64,000 nt of DNA, from contig NZ_BMKE01000020.1 in assembly GCF_014643915.1 (NCBI RefSeq), positions 1 through 64,000 on the forward strand, written 5' to 3'. Below, piece after piece: positions 35,388 through 44,282 of this stretch. The stretch is from Oceanisphaera marina (lineage in GTDB: Bacteria > Pseudomonadota > Gammaproteobacteria > Enterobacterales > Aeromonadaceae). Made by a program: the position numbers and the translations under genes. Every line of letters starts with the position of its first letter. Positions within the stretch are counted from its first letter, which is position 1. The notes beneath the pieces were generated by a model that was not told where the DNA came from, made no database searches, and worked only from the letters and a program-made list of their open reading frames with translations.

Positions 35388-35762
35388 CTATTCCGTTTTT
35401 CGGTCATCTATTAACTCTTCAAACTGGCGCAGGAGCAAGGCTTCGTCGCCAAGATTAAGCTCTACCAGTCGACGCAGGTGTTCGGCACTGTTGATATCCA
35501 GTTGCTGGCATTCCAGGCCGATGGCTCCCGGTTGATGAAAACGCTGGTACGCCAGCATGGTAATGTGCTGGTCGTATCCGTCCAGTGCCAGCCGCAGCTC
35601 GACGGGCTCACCATTTTGCACCGTCCAGGGCTCGGTCACCGTCACCAGAGCCCCCTGCAGTGAAATATCCTTTACCTCGGATTGATGCTGCTGGCCGTCT
35701 GCTTGTACCAACCAGGCGGGAGTACTAAAACCGATACGGATAAATAGTCTGCGTTCAGCCAT
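35388..35762 (-). CDS. Small PilZ-domain protein
   Basis: A 124-residue single-domain PilZ protein. It begins with AERRLFIRIGF, in which the arginines fit the RxxxR c-di-GMP motif, followed by VKDISLQGALV (D-x-S-x-x-G). The C-terminal helix is rich in Leu and Glu. The start at 35762 follows a CAGGAG site. It lies 15 bp after rsd on the same strand, so it is probably co-transcribed with that sigma-70 regulator. Function beyond c-di-GMP binding cannot be read from the sequence. Confidence 0.8.
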   Translation of the reverse strand: MAERRLFIRIGFSTPAWLVQADGQQHQSEVKDISLQGALVTVTEPWTVQNGEPVELRLALDGYDQHITMLAYQRFHQPGAIGLECQQLDINSAEHLRRLVELNLGDEALLLRQFEELIDDRKTE

Positions 35763-35777
35763 GTTCGGCACTCCTGG

Positions 35778-36245
35778 TTAGGCCGGTTCGCTGGTATTGA
35801 GATGATTCAGCAGTGAAACGGCGAATACCAGGCGATCTTCAAGGCTGAATCGTTCTTCCAGCATTTCGCCAAGCTGGCTTAGGTCCTGATCCAATTCCAG
35901 CAAACCGTCTTCATCTGTCTGGGCGTACTTGTCATGAAAGTCCAGCGCCTGTACCGTCCCTTTTTTGAGACGTGGATAAATACGTTCTGCCAGGGTACGG
36001 CCATTGCCGCGTGCCGCTTCATATGCCGCCATGACATAATCGTATATTTCAAAGTGGGCGGCGCTAACATAATCCACCAGCTGGCTGCAGAAATTCGACA
36101 GCTCCTGGGGGGTTGGCAGGGTCTTTTTATTGGTGGACAAACGAATATATTCCACCAGCAACTCTTGTCGGGCGTTGATAAAGGTATCTAACGCTTGATG
36201 TTTTCCGGCAAGCCGAGCTTTGGTTTGTTCCATTTTCCTGAGCAT
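35778..36245 (-). CDS. rsd: Sigma D regulator (Rsd/AlgQ family)
   Basis: Rsd binds the housekeeping sigma-70 factor and helps alternative sigmas gain RNA polymerase. The 155-residue helical protein has the family core FCSQLVDYVSAAHFEIYDYV and a C-terminal EERFSLEDRLVF. Position next to hemE matches E. coli (rsd-nudC-hemE), although nudC is absent and rsd is divergent. The ATG at 36245 is preceded by a near-perfect AAGGAGGG site. A PilZ gene follows in the same transcript. Confidence 0.88.
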   Translation of the reverse strand: MLRKMEQTKARLAGKHQALDTFINARQELLVEYIRLSTNKKTLPTPQELSNFCSQLVDYVSAAHFEIYDYVMAAYEAARGNGRTLAERIYPRLKKGTVQALDFHDKYAQTDEDGLLELDQDLSQLGEMLEERFSLEDRLVFAVSLLNHLNTSEPA

Positions 36246-36494
36246 GATTCCCTCCTTGGGGTGACCTGAGCAGGTAGTGACTACCATCATTAAAGAAAAG
36301 CCTTGCCCGGGTCAATAGCGTTGCGCATAACTTGAGCGCCAGCTCGCTATTAAGCATAGCTGCCAACAGAAAAAATACGTGAAAAATAAAACAGAGCATC
36401 ATAAAGAAAAAAAGCTTTAATTTTAGATAGATGCCGGAAAAAACCTAGTGTCACTATCCATAGCGATAGAGAAAGACACCCAGCTTACGGCTGA

Positions 36495-36524
36495 TTGGGG
36501 CTTTATGGCTTCTGATGTTACAAT
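36495..36524 (+). promoter_or_regulatory. Probable hemE promoter
   Basis: An extended -10 element TGTTACAAT (TACAAT at 36519-36524) with a poor -35 TTGGGG (36495-36500) at 18-bp spacing lies 34 bp before the hemE start. The wider 313-bp gap between rsd and hemE contains no other gene; a weak rsd promoter may use TTGACC (minus strand, 36310-36315). Confidence 0.45.
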
Positions 36525-36558
36525 GTCGGCAATTTGCCACCTGTTTTGGAACGATGGA

Positions 36559-37626
36559 ATGAAACCACTCAAGAATGATCGTTACTTACGTGCTCTTTTG
36601 CGTGAGCCAGTAGACTGCACACCGGTATGGATGATGCGTCAGGCGGGCCGTTATTTGCCCGAATACAAGGCGACCCGAGCCGAAGCGGGCGATTTTATGT
36701 CGCTGTGTAAAAACGCCGAGCTGGCCTGTGAAGTGACGCTGCAGCCGTTGCGCCGATTCCCGCTTGATGCGGCAATTCTGTTTTCCGATATTTTGACCAT
36801 CCCGGATGCCATGGGGCTGGGTCTGTACTTTGAAACCGGTGAAGGCCCCAAGTTTCAGCGTCCTATTACCTCTATGGCCGACGTGCAAAAACTGGGTGTT
36901 CCCGATCCCGAAGGCGAGTTGCAATATGTGATGAATGCCGTGCGCACCATCCGCCGTGAGCTAAAGGGTGAAGTGCCTTTGATTGGTTTCTCTGGCAGCC
37001 CCTGGACACTGGCCACCTACATGGTGGAAGGCGGTGGTTCCAAGGCGTTCACCAAAACCAAGAAAATGATGTTTGCCGATCCGAAAGCCATGCACCTGTT
37101 GCTTGATAAACTGGCCGACAGTGTGACCAGCTATCTGAATGCGCAAATTGCTGCCGGTGCCCAGTCGTTGATGATCTTCGATACCTGGGGTGGGGTTCTG
37201 AGCACGCGTGATTACAAAGAGTTCTCACTGCAATATATGGCAAAAATCGTCGACGGCCTGACCCGTGAAAATGAAGGCCGCCGCGTACCTGTAACCCTGT
37301 TTACCAAAAATGGTGGTCAATGGCTGGAGGCGATCGCCGCCACCGGTTGCGATGGTATTGGTCTGGACTGGACCATTGATATGGCCGATGCCAAGCGTCG
37401 CGTGGGTGACAAGGTAGCCCTGCAAGGCAACATGGATCCTTCCATGCTGTATGCTCCTATTCCTCGTATCGAACAGGAAGTGTCGACGATTCTGGAAAGC
37501 TTTGGTGAAGGTCCTGGCCATGTATTCAACCTGGGCCACGGTATACACCTTGATGTTGACCCCGAGCATGCCGGCGCCTTCATCGAGTCGGTTCACCGTC
37601 TGTCTCGGCCCTATCACGCCAAGTAA
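36559..37626 (+). CDS. hemE: Uroporphyrinogen decarboxylase
   Basis: HemE converts uroporphyrinogen III to coproporphyrinogen III in heme synthesis. The 355-residue TIM-barrel enzyme has the signature [49 protein letters not shown] and the C-terminal [18 protein letters not shown]. The ATG at 36559 ([14 protein letters not shown]) matches the E. coli start; upstream codons in the same frame are not conserved and overlap the promoter. Confidence 0.98.
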   Translation: MKPLKNDRYLRALLREPVDCTPVWMMRQAGRYLPEYKATRAEAGDFMSLCKNAELACEVTLQPLRRFPLDAAILFSDILTIPDAMGLGLYFETGEGPKFQRPITSMADVQKLGVPDPEGELQYVMNAVRTIRRELKGEVPLIGFSGSPWTLATYMVEGGGSKAFTKTKKMMFADPKAMHLLLDKLADSVTSYLNAQIAAGAQSLMIFDTWGGVLSTRDYKEFSLQYMAKIVDGLTRENEGRRVPVTLFTKNGGQWLEAIAATGCDGIGLDWTIDMADAKRRVGDKVALQGNMDPSMLYAPIPRIEQEVSTILESFGEGPGHVFNLGHGIHLDVDPEHAGAFIESVHRLSRPYHAK

Positions 37627-37641
37627 CGGCATTAAGTCATA

Positions 37642-37668
37642 AAAAAAGCGCCCAATGGGCGCTTTTTT
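37642..37668. terminator. Bidirectional terminator between hemE and mepM
   Basis: A 12-bp stem AAAAAAGCGCCC/GGGCGCTTTTTT with an AAT loop serves the two convergent genes. Confidence 0.93.
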
Positions 37669-37680
37669 ATTGGCTGCTGT

Positions 37681-39030
37681 TTATCCCGCCAATTCTTTTT
37701 GATATCTGGCAATGGTGGCCAGGAAGGTACGCTTCTCGTTACCGGCCAGGCCCTCGGCCATGGGGAGTTTCACCTGCATGGCATCGACCGCGCGGTTGTT
37801 CACGTGAAATTCATAATGCAGATGCGGGCCGGTAGAGCGGCCGGTGTTGCCCGACAAGGCAATGCGTTGCCCCCGGCGTACTGTGTCACCCTGTTTCACC
37901 AGAAACTTGCTCAAATGCAAAAAGCGCGTGGTGTACTGGCGACCATGACGAATGACCAGATAATTACCGGCCAAAGCATGGCGTACCGCTTTAACCACGA
38001 CACCGTCGCCGGGAGCCAGCACGGGAGTACCGATGGGCACGGCAAAATCGGTGCCCTTGTGGGGCTGCACACGACCGGTAATAGGGTGTTTTCGGTGCAG
38101 GTTAAAGGTAGAGCTGATACGGGATGAGCGTTCAAGAGGTATGCGAATGAAGCCACGCTCCAGACTCTGTCCCTTGTTGTCGTAAAATTTTCCATCTTCG
38201 TGACGAAAGGCGTAAAAGGTACGGCCTTTGTTGGTCAGCTCTACGGCCTGCAGCTCGGACTTGCCGGTGCTCTGACCCTTGACGAATTCGCGCTGCACCA
38301 ACACCTTGAAGCTGTCTCCCTGGCGCAAGTCGCGGGCAAAGTTGAGTTGCCACTGAAACAGGTTTGCTACCCGTTGAATCTGGGTAGCCGATAGCCCGGC
38401 ATCACGGGCACTGATATAAAAGCTGCCATTGATAACACCGGCCAGGGCGCGGGTTTCCCAGTTACTGGTTTCAGTCTGAATCTGGCTGTCGTAGTTGTCA
38501 CCGTTGCGGGTGAAAGTGCGGGTGTGCAGCAGATCCTGCTGGATCTTGAATTCCAGCAGCAGGTTCTCGGGGTCAATCAGCATGGACAAGGTTTGTCCGG
38601 GTTTGAGTCCGTCCAGTATTTTTTCTTTGTCCGCATCCAATAGCCGGTACATGGTGGCCAGTGGCAGCCCAAGGCCGTTGAAAATGGTGCTGAGCGTATC
38701 GCCATTTTGTACTACATATTGCTGCCATTCCGGCTCTGTAGCGGCTATGTCATCCAGTGCGTCTACCGGCTCTACCGGGCCCAGATCATCGTTGGGCAAG
38801 GTATAAAATTCGGTATTGTTTACTTTGGTTTTTGCTGCGGTTTGCGGCAGGTTCAGGCTGCTTGGAACACTGATGCTGACCGGCCGATCCAGTATATTCT
38901 GGGTCGAGGGCAACATGATGGCGGTGGTCAGCGTCAGCGTGCTGAGCAAGACGATGCCATAGAGGTGCCGCTTGGGTAATTGTGCGGGTACGTTCTGTAG
39001 TCTTGCTTGTATCGGGCGGAGAAGATTCAT
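37681..39030 (-). CDS. mepM: Murein DD-endopeptidase MepM-like (M23, OapA/LysM-type domain)
   Basis: A 449-residue envelope protein that should cut peptidoglycan cross-links for sacculus growth. An N-terminal membrane anchor (YGIVLLSTLTLTTAIML, about 23-40) is followed by an OapA/LysM-like segment around YVVQNGDTLSTIFNGLGL. The C-terminal M23 domain keeps all zinc ligands: HKGTD (about residue 324), LHL, and GPHLHYEF. Position next to znuA and divergent from znuCB is the E. coli mepM (yebA) arrangement, so zinc supply and a zinc peptidase are neighbours. Confidence 0.92.
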   Translation of the reverse strand: MNLLRPIQARLQNVPAQLPKRHLYGIVLLSTLTLTTAIMLPSTQNILDRPVSISVPSSLNLPQTAAKTKVNNTEFYTLPNDDLGPVEPVDALDDIAATEPEWQQYVVQNGDTLSTIFNGLGLPLATMYRLLDADKEKILDGLKPGQTLSMLIDPENLLLEFKIQQDLLHTRTFTRNGDNYDSQIQTETSNWETRALAGVINGSFYISARDAGLSATQIQRVANLFQWQLNFARDLRQGDSFKVLVQREFVKGQSTGKSELQAVELTNKGRTFYAFRHEDGKFYDNKGQSLERGFIRIPLERSSRISSTFNLHRKHPITGRVQPHKGTDFAVPIGTPVLAPGDGVVVKAVRHALAGNYLVIRHGRQYTTRFLHLSKFLVKQGDTVRRGQRIALSGNTGRSTGPHLHYEFHVNNRAVDAMQVKLPMAEGLAGNEKRTFLATIARYQKELAG

Positions 39031-39075
39031 CCGGATTACCTATGCCTGTTAGGTGACTGAAATAATGAATGCAAA

Positions 39076-39160
39076 AACCGCTTTATCTATCCAGGCATAG
39101 ATCCAAAGATAATAAAGCGGTTAATATTTATTACCAAATGGCCCATACATGGTATGGGCC
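39076..39160. repeat. Two hairpins between mepM and znuA
   Basis: AACCGCTTTAT/ATAAAGCGGTT (39076-39086 with 39112-39122) and GGCCCATAC/GTATGGGCC (39140-39148 with 39152-39160) are perfect inverted repeats in the 192-bp gap. They may include the mepM promoter or operator region; neither has a T-run to make a terminator. Confidence 0.55.
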
Positions 39161-39187
39161 CATCGGTTGGAACGACTTAAAACAAAA

Positions 39188-39233
39188 AAGTTCCCTATTG
39201 TATCGGATTTAATTTTAAAGGTTTAGGGAACTT
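39188..39233 (-). terminator. znuA terminator overlapping its stop codon
   Basis: Arms AAGTTCCCTA (39188-39197) and TAGGGAACTT (39224-39233) pair perfectly, and on the minus strand the stem is followed by TTTTTGTTTT. The first arm includes the last codons and stop of znuA. The 26-nt loop is long for a terminator. Confidence 0.65.
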
Positions 39234-40272
39234 GGTGTAAACAAGCGACCATAGCGTCGGCTAACTGATGCATAAACGTAAAATAACTGCCCGGGGTCGG
39301 TTCAATGTCGGCCGCCAGTGGATCCAGTATGCCGATGCGGGCCTGCGTATTACGCATAACGGCTTCTACCACGGCTGGCTTGAACTGCGGCTCGGCAAAC
39401 ACGCATTTTGCCTGGGACTGGCGTAGTGCCTGATGTATTTTTGCGACGGTTTTGGCACCCGGAGCCCGAGCCGGATTCACGGTAAAGTGGCCAAGCGCAG
39501 GCAGTTGATAATGACGTTCCCAGTAACCATAAGCGTCATGAAATACGAAAAATCCCATGCCTGTTAGCGGTTCCAGTTTGGCGGCAACTTGTTGATCTGC
39601 CTGGGCCAAGCCTGCCTGAAAAGTGGCAAGGTTGCGTTGATACCGATCAAGGTTGTCCGGATCCAGCTGCATGAGGCGCTCGGCCAGCAGGCGGGCAATG
39701 GTGTGTGCATGATGCGGATCCAGCCAGATGTGGGTATCCTGTGCCCCGTGATGGTGGCCATCATCGTCGTTTCCGATGCTGATTTTATCTGTATCATGGT
39801 TGTCATGATGTTGAGAACGAGCATCATGGTCTGCATGGTCTGCATGGTCTGCATGGTCTGCATGGTCTGCATGGTCTGCATGGTCTGCATGGTCTGCATG
39901 GTCTGCATGGTCTGCATGGTCTGCATGGTCATCAAGGTTGTGGCTCTGTTGCGAGTGATGATCGTCGGTATCTATCTGTGCCAGCAGTGCCAGACTGTTG
40001 GAGTGTTGATCAAGCAGTGAGGTTAAAAATACTTCCAGCTCAGGGCCAACCCACAGCACCAGATCGGCTTTTTTAACGCGCCGTACATCTGATGGACGTA
40101 AAGCGTAATCGTGAGGCGAACTGCCAGGTGACAGCAGCAGCTCGGGCGCGGGCCCGCCCTCTGTAATGGCGCTGGCAATCAGTTGCAGCGGTTTGAGCGA
40201 GGTTAAGACTTCCACGGCACGAGCCTGACTGATGAACAACAAGGGCACGATCAGCGATAAGAGAAGTTTCAT
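39223..40272 (-). CDS. znuA: Zinc ABC transporter periplasmic binding protein with (His-Ala-Asp)11 repeat
   Basis: ZnuA captures zinc in the periplasm for ZnuBC. The 349-residue protein starts with a signal peptide (MKLLLSLIVPLLFISQARA). It has the SPHDYALRPSDVRRV block carrying a zinc-ligand histidine, a long His/Asp-rich loop, DTHIWLDPHHA, and FVFHDAYGYWERHY. The loop (about residues 115-180) contains eleven exact His-Ala-Asp repeats followed by more His/Asp residues; ordinary ZnuA loops are shorter and irregular. The loop is thought to collect zinc or sense its abundance. A Zur-like palindrome lies in the 85-bp divergent gap to znuC. Confidence 0.96.
   Translation of the reverse strand: MKLLLSLIVPLLFISQARAVEVLTSLKPLQLIASAITEGGPAPELLLSPGSSPHDYALRPSDVRRVKKADLVLWVGPELEVFLTSLLDQHSNSLALLAQIDTDDHHSQQSHNLDDHADHADHADHADHADHADHADHADHADHADHADHDARSQHHDNHDTDKISIGNDDDGHHHGAQDTHIWLDPHHAHTIARLLAERLMQLDPDNLDRYQRNLATFQAGLAQADQQVAAKLEPLTGMGFFVFHDAYGYWERHYQLPALGHFTVNPARAPGAKTVAKIHQALRQSQAKCVFAEPQFKPAVVEAVMRNTQARIGILDPLAADIEPTPGSYFTFMHQLADAMVACLHQVP
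39832..39930 (-). repeat. 9-bp tandem repeat x11 inside znuA
   Basis: TGCATGGTC is repeated eleven times without interruption or mismatch over 99 bp, and encodes His-Ala-Asp on the minus strand. The unit is a multiple of three, so copy-number change keeps the reading frame. Perfect identity of all copies suggests recent or continuing expansion by slippage. Confidence 0.97.
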
Positions 40273-40313
40273 GAGGTGCTTGATCCAGATGGGTAATAGA
40301 GTTTGGTTGGTAG

Positions 40314-40338
40314 GCAATGTTATAATATTACAAATTGA
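40314..40338. promoter_or_regulatory. Zur-type operator between znuA and znuC
   Basis: AATGTTATAATATTACAA (from 40316) is close to the enterobacterial Zur consensus GAAATGTTATA-N-TATAACATTTC and is nearly palindromic. It overlaps a TATAAT -10 box and sits between the divergent znuA and znuCB genes, where one Zur dimer pair could repress both. Confidence 0.75.
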
Positions 40339-40357
40339 GATGTAAAGGCGTAAACGA

Positions 40358-41095
40358 ATGACCAAACTGGTTGAATTGACCGATGTAGGGCTGAATATAG
40401 AGAACAATGTCATTCTCGAACGTATTTCACTCACGCTGCACAGCGGTGAAATTCTCACCATTGTCGGGCCGAACGGGGCCGGTAAAAGTTCATTGATGAA
40501 ACTGGTGTTGCGCCTTAACGAGGGGCACACGGGCACGTTATGGCGAAAGCCCGGCCTGCGTATCGGCTATGTACCACAGAAGCTGCATCTGGATTCGGTA
40601 CTGCCCCTGACAGTGGCGCGCTTCATGAGCCTGTCTCATGGCCGTCGTTTCACCGTGTCCCAGGCGTTGGCCAAAGTGGGCGCCGAGCGTCTGGCCGATC
40701 GCGCCATGCAGGCGTTGTCTGGCGGAGAAATGCAGCGCATTCTGTTGGCTCGGGCCTTGATGATGGAGCCGGAATTATTGATCCTCGATGAACCCGCCCA
40801 GGGGGTAGACGTACACGGACAAACCGAACTTTACGCTTTGATTAAACAGCTGAGCGATGAGCTGCAATGCGGTGTGCTGATGGTCTCCCACGATTTGCAT
40901 CTGGTGATGGCGAGTACCCACAGGGTCATTTGTCTGAATCAGCATATCTGTTGTCACGGCGAGCCGGAAACCGTGGCCCGCCATCCAGAGTTTGCCCGTT
41001 TGTTCGGCCGCCCCGAACTGGCGCAGCTGGCAGTGTATACCCATCATCATGACTGTGACGATGAGCACCACGGAGATGTACGTCATGTGGGATAG
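40358..41095 (+). CDS. znuC: Zinc ABC transporter ATPase
   Basis: ZnuC energises zinc import. The 245-residue ATPase has Walker [11 protein letters not shown], a Q-loop YVPQKLHLD, the signature [16 protein letters not shown], Walker [13 protein letters not shown] and the H-loop VSHDLH. A His-rich tail ([13 protein letters not shown]) ends the protein, typical of ZnuC. The last 11 bases overlap znuB. Confidence 0.96.
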   Translation: MTKLVELTDVGLNIENNVILERISLTLHSGEILTIVGPNGAGKSSLMKLVLRLNEGHTGTLWRKPGLRIGYVPQKLHLDSVLPLTVARFMSLSHGRRFTVSQALAKVGAERLADRAMQALSGGEMQRILLARALMMEPELLILDEPAQGVDVHGQTELYALIKQLSDELQCGVLMVSHDLHLVMASTHRVICLNQHICCHGEPETVARHPEFARLFGRPELAQLAVYTHHHDCDDEHHGDVRHVG

Positions 41096-41873
41096 TTTTT
41101 TATTGTATGCGCTGTTGGCCGGTCTTGGCATTGCCATTCTAGCGGGGCCGCTGGGCAGTTTTGTGGTGTGGCGGCGCATGGCGTACTTTGGCGATACCCT
41201 GGCGCATTCTTCGCTGTTGGGGGTCGCCTTTGGTTTGCTGCTGCAAATCGATTTAACGCTGGCCGTTTTGGCCGCGTGTTTGTGTTTGGGTATTTTGCTG
41301 GCGGCCTTGCAGCGCTCCAGCTGGCTGGCTACCGATACGTTGCTGGGCATTCTGGCTCACACCTCGCTGTCGCTGGGTCTGGTGGCTCTGGCCTTTATGG
41401 ACAACGTGCGCGTCGACTTGATGGCTTACCTGTTCGGTGATTTGCTGGCCATTCAATTGGTAGATCTGTACTGGATTTACGGTGGTGGCCTGGTGTTGTT
41501 GTTGATCCTGCGCCATTACTGGAGTCAATTGCTGTCTATCACCGTGAGCGAAGAGCTGGCGCGGGTAGAAGGCATTCGGGTTGAAGCGCTCAAGTTGTTA
41601 CTCTTGATGATGATCAGTGTGCTGATTGCGGTGGCCATGAAGTTTGTGGGGGCCTTGATTATTACCTCGTTGCTGATTATTCCAGCCGCGACTGCACGGC
41701 GCTTTAGCCGCACGCCAGAGCAGATGGCATTTTATGCAATGGGACTGGGTATGGTGGCGGTACTGGGCGGTTTGCAGTTGTCGGTCAGCCATGACACCCC
41801 GGCGGGACCTTCTGTGGTTGTCGTCGCCGCTGCGTTATTCCTGCTCTCACAACTGGTACCCAAGCGGGGTTAA
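41085..41873 (+). CDS. znuB: Zinc ABC transporter permease
   Basis: ZnuB is the membrane subunit of the zinc importer. The 262-residue protein has eight or so hydrophobic helices, the [20 protein letters not shown] opening and the [20 protein letters not shown] signature. I set the start at the ATG at 41085, nine bases after GGAG and inside znuC, which gives the family N-terminus; the longer reading frame upstream overlaps znuC and is not conserved. Confidence 0.96.
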   Translation: MWDSFLLYALLAGLGIAILAGPLGSFVVWRRMAYFGDTLAHSSLLGVAFGLLLQIDLTLAVLAACLCLGILLAALQRSSWLATDTLLGILAHTSLSLGLVALAFMDNVRVDLMAYLFGDLLAIQLVDLYWIYGGGLVLLLILRHYWSQLLSITVSEELARVEGIRVEALKLLLLMMISVLIAVAMKFVGALIITSLLIIPAATARRFSRTPEQMAFYAMGLGMVAVLGGLQLSVSHDTPAGPSVVVVAAALFLLSQLVPKRG

Positions 41874-41879
41874 TAAGAT

Positions 41880-41965
41880 AGCTGTCAGCGATAAGCTTTA
41901 AGCGGTCAGACAAATACAGAGCCAAGCTAAAGAAGATGTTTATCTTTAGCTGATCGCTTACAGCT
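41880..41965. repeat. Nested inverted repeat downstream of znuB
   Basis: AGCTGTCAGCGATAAGC (41880-41896) pairs with 41949-41965 at 15 of 17 positions, and an inner perfect 9-bp pair (41925-41933 with 41943-41951) shares bases with it. The structures are mutually exclusive in part. The right arm includes the end of the UDG-family gene. It may be a REP-like element or a terminator for the convergent genes. Confidence 0.5.
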
Positions 41966-42542
41966 CTAAAACCTGGTGTACCCGCTGGCGCAGGGCCGGC
42001 AGCTCTTCCTGTTCAAACCAGGGATTCTTGGTCAACCAGTAGCGGTTACGGGGAGAAGGGTGGGGCAGGGGTAAACGAGTGGGCGTAAATTCCTGCCAGT
42101 GACGGACGGTTTCGGTCAGGGTTTTGTATTGCTTACCCAGGTAGTGGCGTTGGGCATATTGGCCAATCAGCAGGGTAAGCTCGATATTCGGCAATACCTC
42201 CAGCAATTGCTGATGCCAGGCGGGTGCGCATTCCGGTCTGGGGGGCAGGTCACCACTTTTTCCCCTGCCCGGATAACAAAAACCCATCGGCATAATGGCG
42301 ATCAGCTGCGGATTATAAAATTGCTCTCGGCTCAGTTTTAGCCAGCGACGCAGCGTATCGCCGCTGGGGTCATTCCAGGGAATGCCGGTTTCATGAACCC
42401 GCACACCCGGTGCCTGCCCGATGATCATGATGCGGGCAGCGGGATCCATTTGCAGCACAGGGCGAGGCCCCAAAGGCAAATGTGCTTCGCAGATGCTGCA
42501 GGCTCGGGCCTGCATCAATCTCTGCTCGAACAAACTGCTCAT
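41958..42542 (-). CDS. Uracil-DNA glycosylase superfamily protein
   Basis: A 194-residue member of the UDG superfamily of the type often annotated only as uracil-DNA glycosylase family. Motif 1 is GQAPGVRVHETGIPWNDPSG, where the water-activating Asp/Asn varies between families, and motif 2 is HPSPRN near residue 160. A short Cys-containing N-terminus (CSICEAH) resembles the iron-sulfur entry of some UDG families, although the full set of four cysteines is not evident. It may remove uracil or another damaged base, but activity cannot be read from sequence. It is co-directional with the dehydrogenase gene 14 bp upstream. Confidence 0.8.
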   Translation of the reverse strand: MSSLFEQRLMQARACSICEAHLPLGPRPVLQMDPAARIMIIGQAPGVRVHETGIPWNDPSGDTLRRWLKLSREQFYNPQLIAIMPMGFCYPGRGKSGDLPPRPECAPAWHQQLLEVLPNIELTLLIGQYAQRHYLGKQYKTLTETVRHWQEFTPTRLPLPHPSPRNRYWLTKNPWFEQEELPALRQRVHQVLEL

Positions 42543-42556
42543 GAGCCCTCCCGAAC

Positions 42557-43501
42557 TTAATAACCCAGATTAAAATCGACCATGCCTTCCATCGGCTTGC
42601 CCTCTATGTACCTCAGGTAGTTACGGCTGAAGCGAGTGACGATTTGTTCAGGAAAGCTGTACCCAGAGTTGTGTGGCGTGATCACCACATTGGGCATATC
42701 CCACAGCGGGCTTGCGGTAGGCAGAGGTTCGGTGGCAAAAACATCCAGTACGGCCGCGCCAATGCTGCCCTGACGCAGCGCCTGGATCAAAGCACCTTCA
42801 TCAACGACATCACCCCGGCCGACGTTGAAGAAAATGGCGCCCGGTTTGACATGGTTGATGCGCTGGGCATCAAACAAGCCGCGAGTTTGCGGAGTTGACG
42901 GCAAGACGCTGACCACAACATCGGCACGAGACAGTACGTTATTGAGTGCCGGTAGCTGATAGGTGTGGTCAAAACCCGCCGCTTCTCGGCCCGAACGGCT
43001 GATCCCCAGTACCGTCATGCCAAAATGTTTGGCGGTGTGGGCGATATGCTGGCCAATGCTGCCGGTGCCGATAATCAGCATGGTTTTGCCATGAATGCTT
43101 TGATAGGGAATGGGCTGCCAGTTATGCAGGCGCTGCTGTTCTTTGTAGTGGCGCAGATGGCGGGTCAGCGATAACAGGTGGGCAAACACATATTCGCTGA
43201 CCAAGGGGCCAAAAATGCCTCTGATATTGGTGAGCAGATAATCTTGGCGACAGTCCGGGTCCAGCAATGCATCTACTCCGGCATAGGTAGATTGTGCCCA
43301 TTTAAGCGCCTGGGCTTCTTTCAAGCGGGCACGCAGTCTGGCCGGTTCGCCAAGCAATATGTCGGCTTTGGTCAAGGCGGCCTGAATATCCACTTCTTGT
43401 TCCGGTGCCAGAATAGTCAGCCCGGGCAGGTAGGCCTGCCGTAATAAAGCCTGGTATTCGGCGTTATCCTGGCTGAGCAATAACAGGGTATGATTGGCCA
43501 T
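42557..43501 (-). CDS. D-2-hydroxyacid dehydrogenase (GhrA-like)
   Basis: A 314-residue NAD(P)-dependent 2-hydroxyacid dehydrogenase. The dinucleotide fold has LIIGTGSIGQHIAHTAKHFG (about 140-160), the substrate arginine region FFNVGRGDVVDE and the catalytic histidine in TPHNSGYSFP. Similarity in layout is to glyoxylate/hydroxypyruvate reductase A; the substrate is not certain. The start at 43501 has an AGGAGAGAAGG site. It probably forms a small operon with the UDG-family gene downstream. Confidence 0.85.
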   Translation of the reverse strand: MANHTLLLLSQDNAEYQALLRQAYLPGLTILAPEQEVDIQAALTKADILLGEPARLRARLKEAQALKWAQSTYAGVDALLDPDCRQDYLLTNIRGIFGPLVSEYVFAHLLSLTRHLRHYKEQQRLHNWQPIPYQSIHGKTMLIIGTGSIGQHIAHTAKHFGMTVLGISRSGREAAGFDHTYQLPALNNVLSRADVVVSVLPSTPQTRGLFDAQRINHVKPGAIFFNVGRGDVVDEGALIQALRQGSIGAAVLDVFATEPLPTASPLWDMPNVVITPHNSGYSFPEQIVTRFSRNYLRYIEGKPMEGMVDFNLGY

Positions 43502-43616
43502 ACCTTCTCTCCTTAATATGCTTTTTGTAGCGGCATTTTATGAGACAATGACACAAGCATATACTTATACCAGCGTTTGCCCCATAAAATGTGAACCTTG
43601 GCTGTAAAGAGCCATC

Positions 43617-44234
43617 ATGGCAAAAACGTCGCCGCTTAACCACAAGGAAATATCCGTGTTTGGTGAGAAATTCTACAAAAAAATCAATAAGCTAGCACCT
43701 TGGCAACAAACCGTGTTTGCACTGGCGCTGGCCCAGCGGATGTATCCCAATTATCAGCTGTTTAGTGATACCAGTCATTTTGGTAATGGCACCCGTTTTC
43801 GCGAAACCCTGGATGTGCTCTGGACGTATCTGACCGTAAAAGGGTCTCGAGTCGATCTGAGTGCCGAGCTTGAATCATTTGAAACCCTTATTCCCGATCC
43901 CAGCCGCTTTGAGCAATACGGTGCTTATCCTGCTCTGGATGCCTGTGTTGCCCTGGGAGCTGCCTATAACTCTGTTATTTGCCGAGTGGGTGAAGAAGTC
44001 ATGGAAGCCAGTGGCGCCTCTTTGGGGACGGTTGCCGGGTTTGTCGAATTGCTGGCCGAGCGGGATCTCAGCGAGGAAGAGCTATACGACAATGAATTAA
44101 TCATGGCAGAAATGGAATTTCAGGTCGAGTTGCTGGAAAAAGTAAGCCAGCCAAGAGACGCCGAGGCTATTCTGGCGATCCGCGACTTTGCCGCCCAGGA
44201 GGGCGTGTCCAACATCGGGATCAGTTTGGAATAG
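43617..44234 (+). CDS. yjaG: YjaG family protein (DUF416)
   Basis: A 205-residue cytosolic protein of unknown function, recognised by WQQTVFALALAQRMYPNYQL, YGAYPALDACVALG and the C-terminal SNIGI. In E. coli yjaG lies downstream of hemE and next to hupA; here it is 6 kb from hemE and hupA is not present. Compared with E. coli YjaG (196 residues) it has a slightly longer N-terminus; the ATG at 43617 has only a weak upstream site. Confidence 0.87.
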   Translation: MAKTSPLNHKEISVFGEKFYKKINKLAPWQQTVFALALAQRMYPNYQLFSDTSHFGNGTRFRETLDVLWTYLTVKGSRVDLSAELESFETLIPDPSRFEQYGAYPALDACVALGAAYNSVICRVGEEVMEASGASLGTVAGFVELLAERDLSEEELYDNELIMAEMEFQVELLEKVSQPRDAEAILAIRDFAAQEGVSNIGISLE

Positions 44235-44282
44235 GGCTAAGCGCCCAGCGTAAAGATAGACACCGTCTTGTTTATGCCGTCT

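Noticed and set aside
39832-39930. CRISPR array
   Set aside because: Repeat unit is 9 bp with no spacers and lies within a coding frame; no cas genes in the window.
39564-39935. Repeat-rich MQT ORF and the plus-strand MVC ORF across znuA
   Set aside because: Both are other-frame readings of the 9-bp znuA repeat, not separate proteins.
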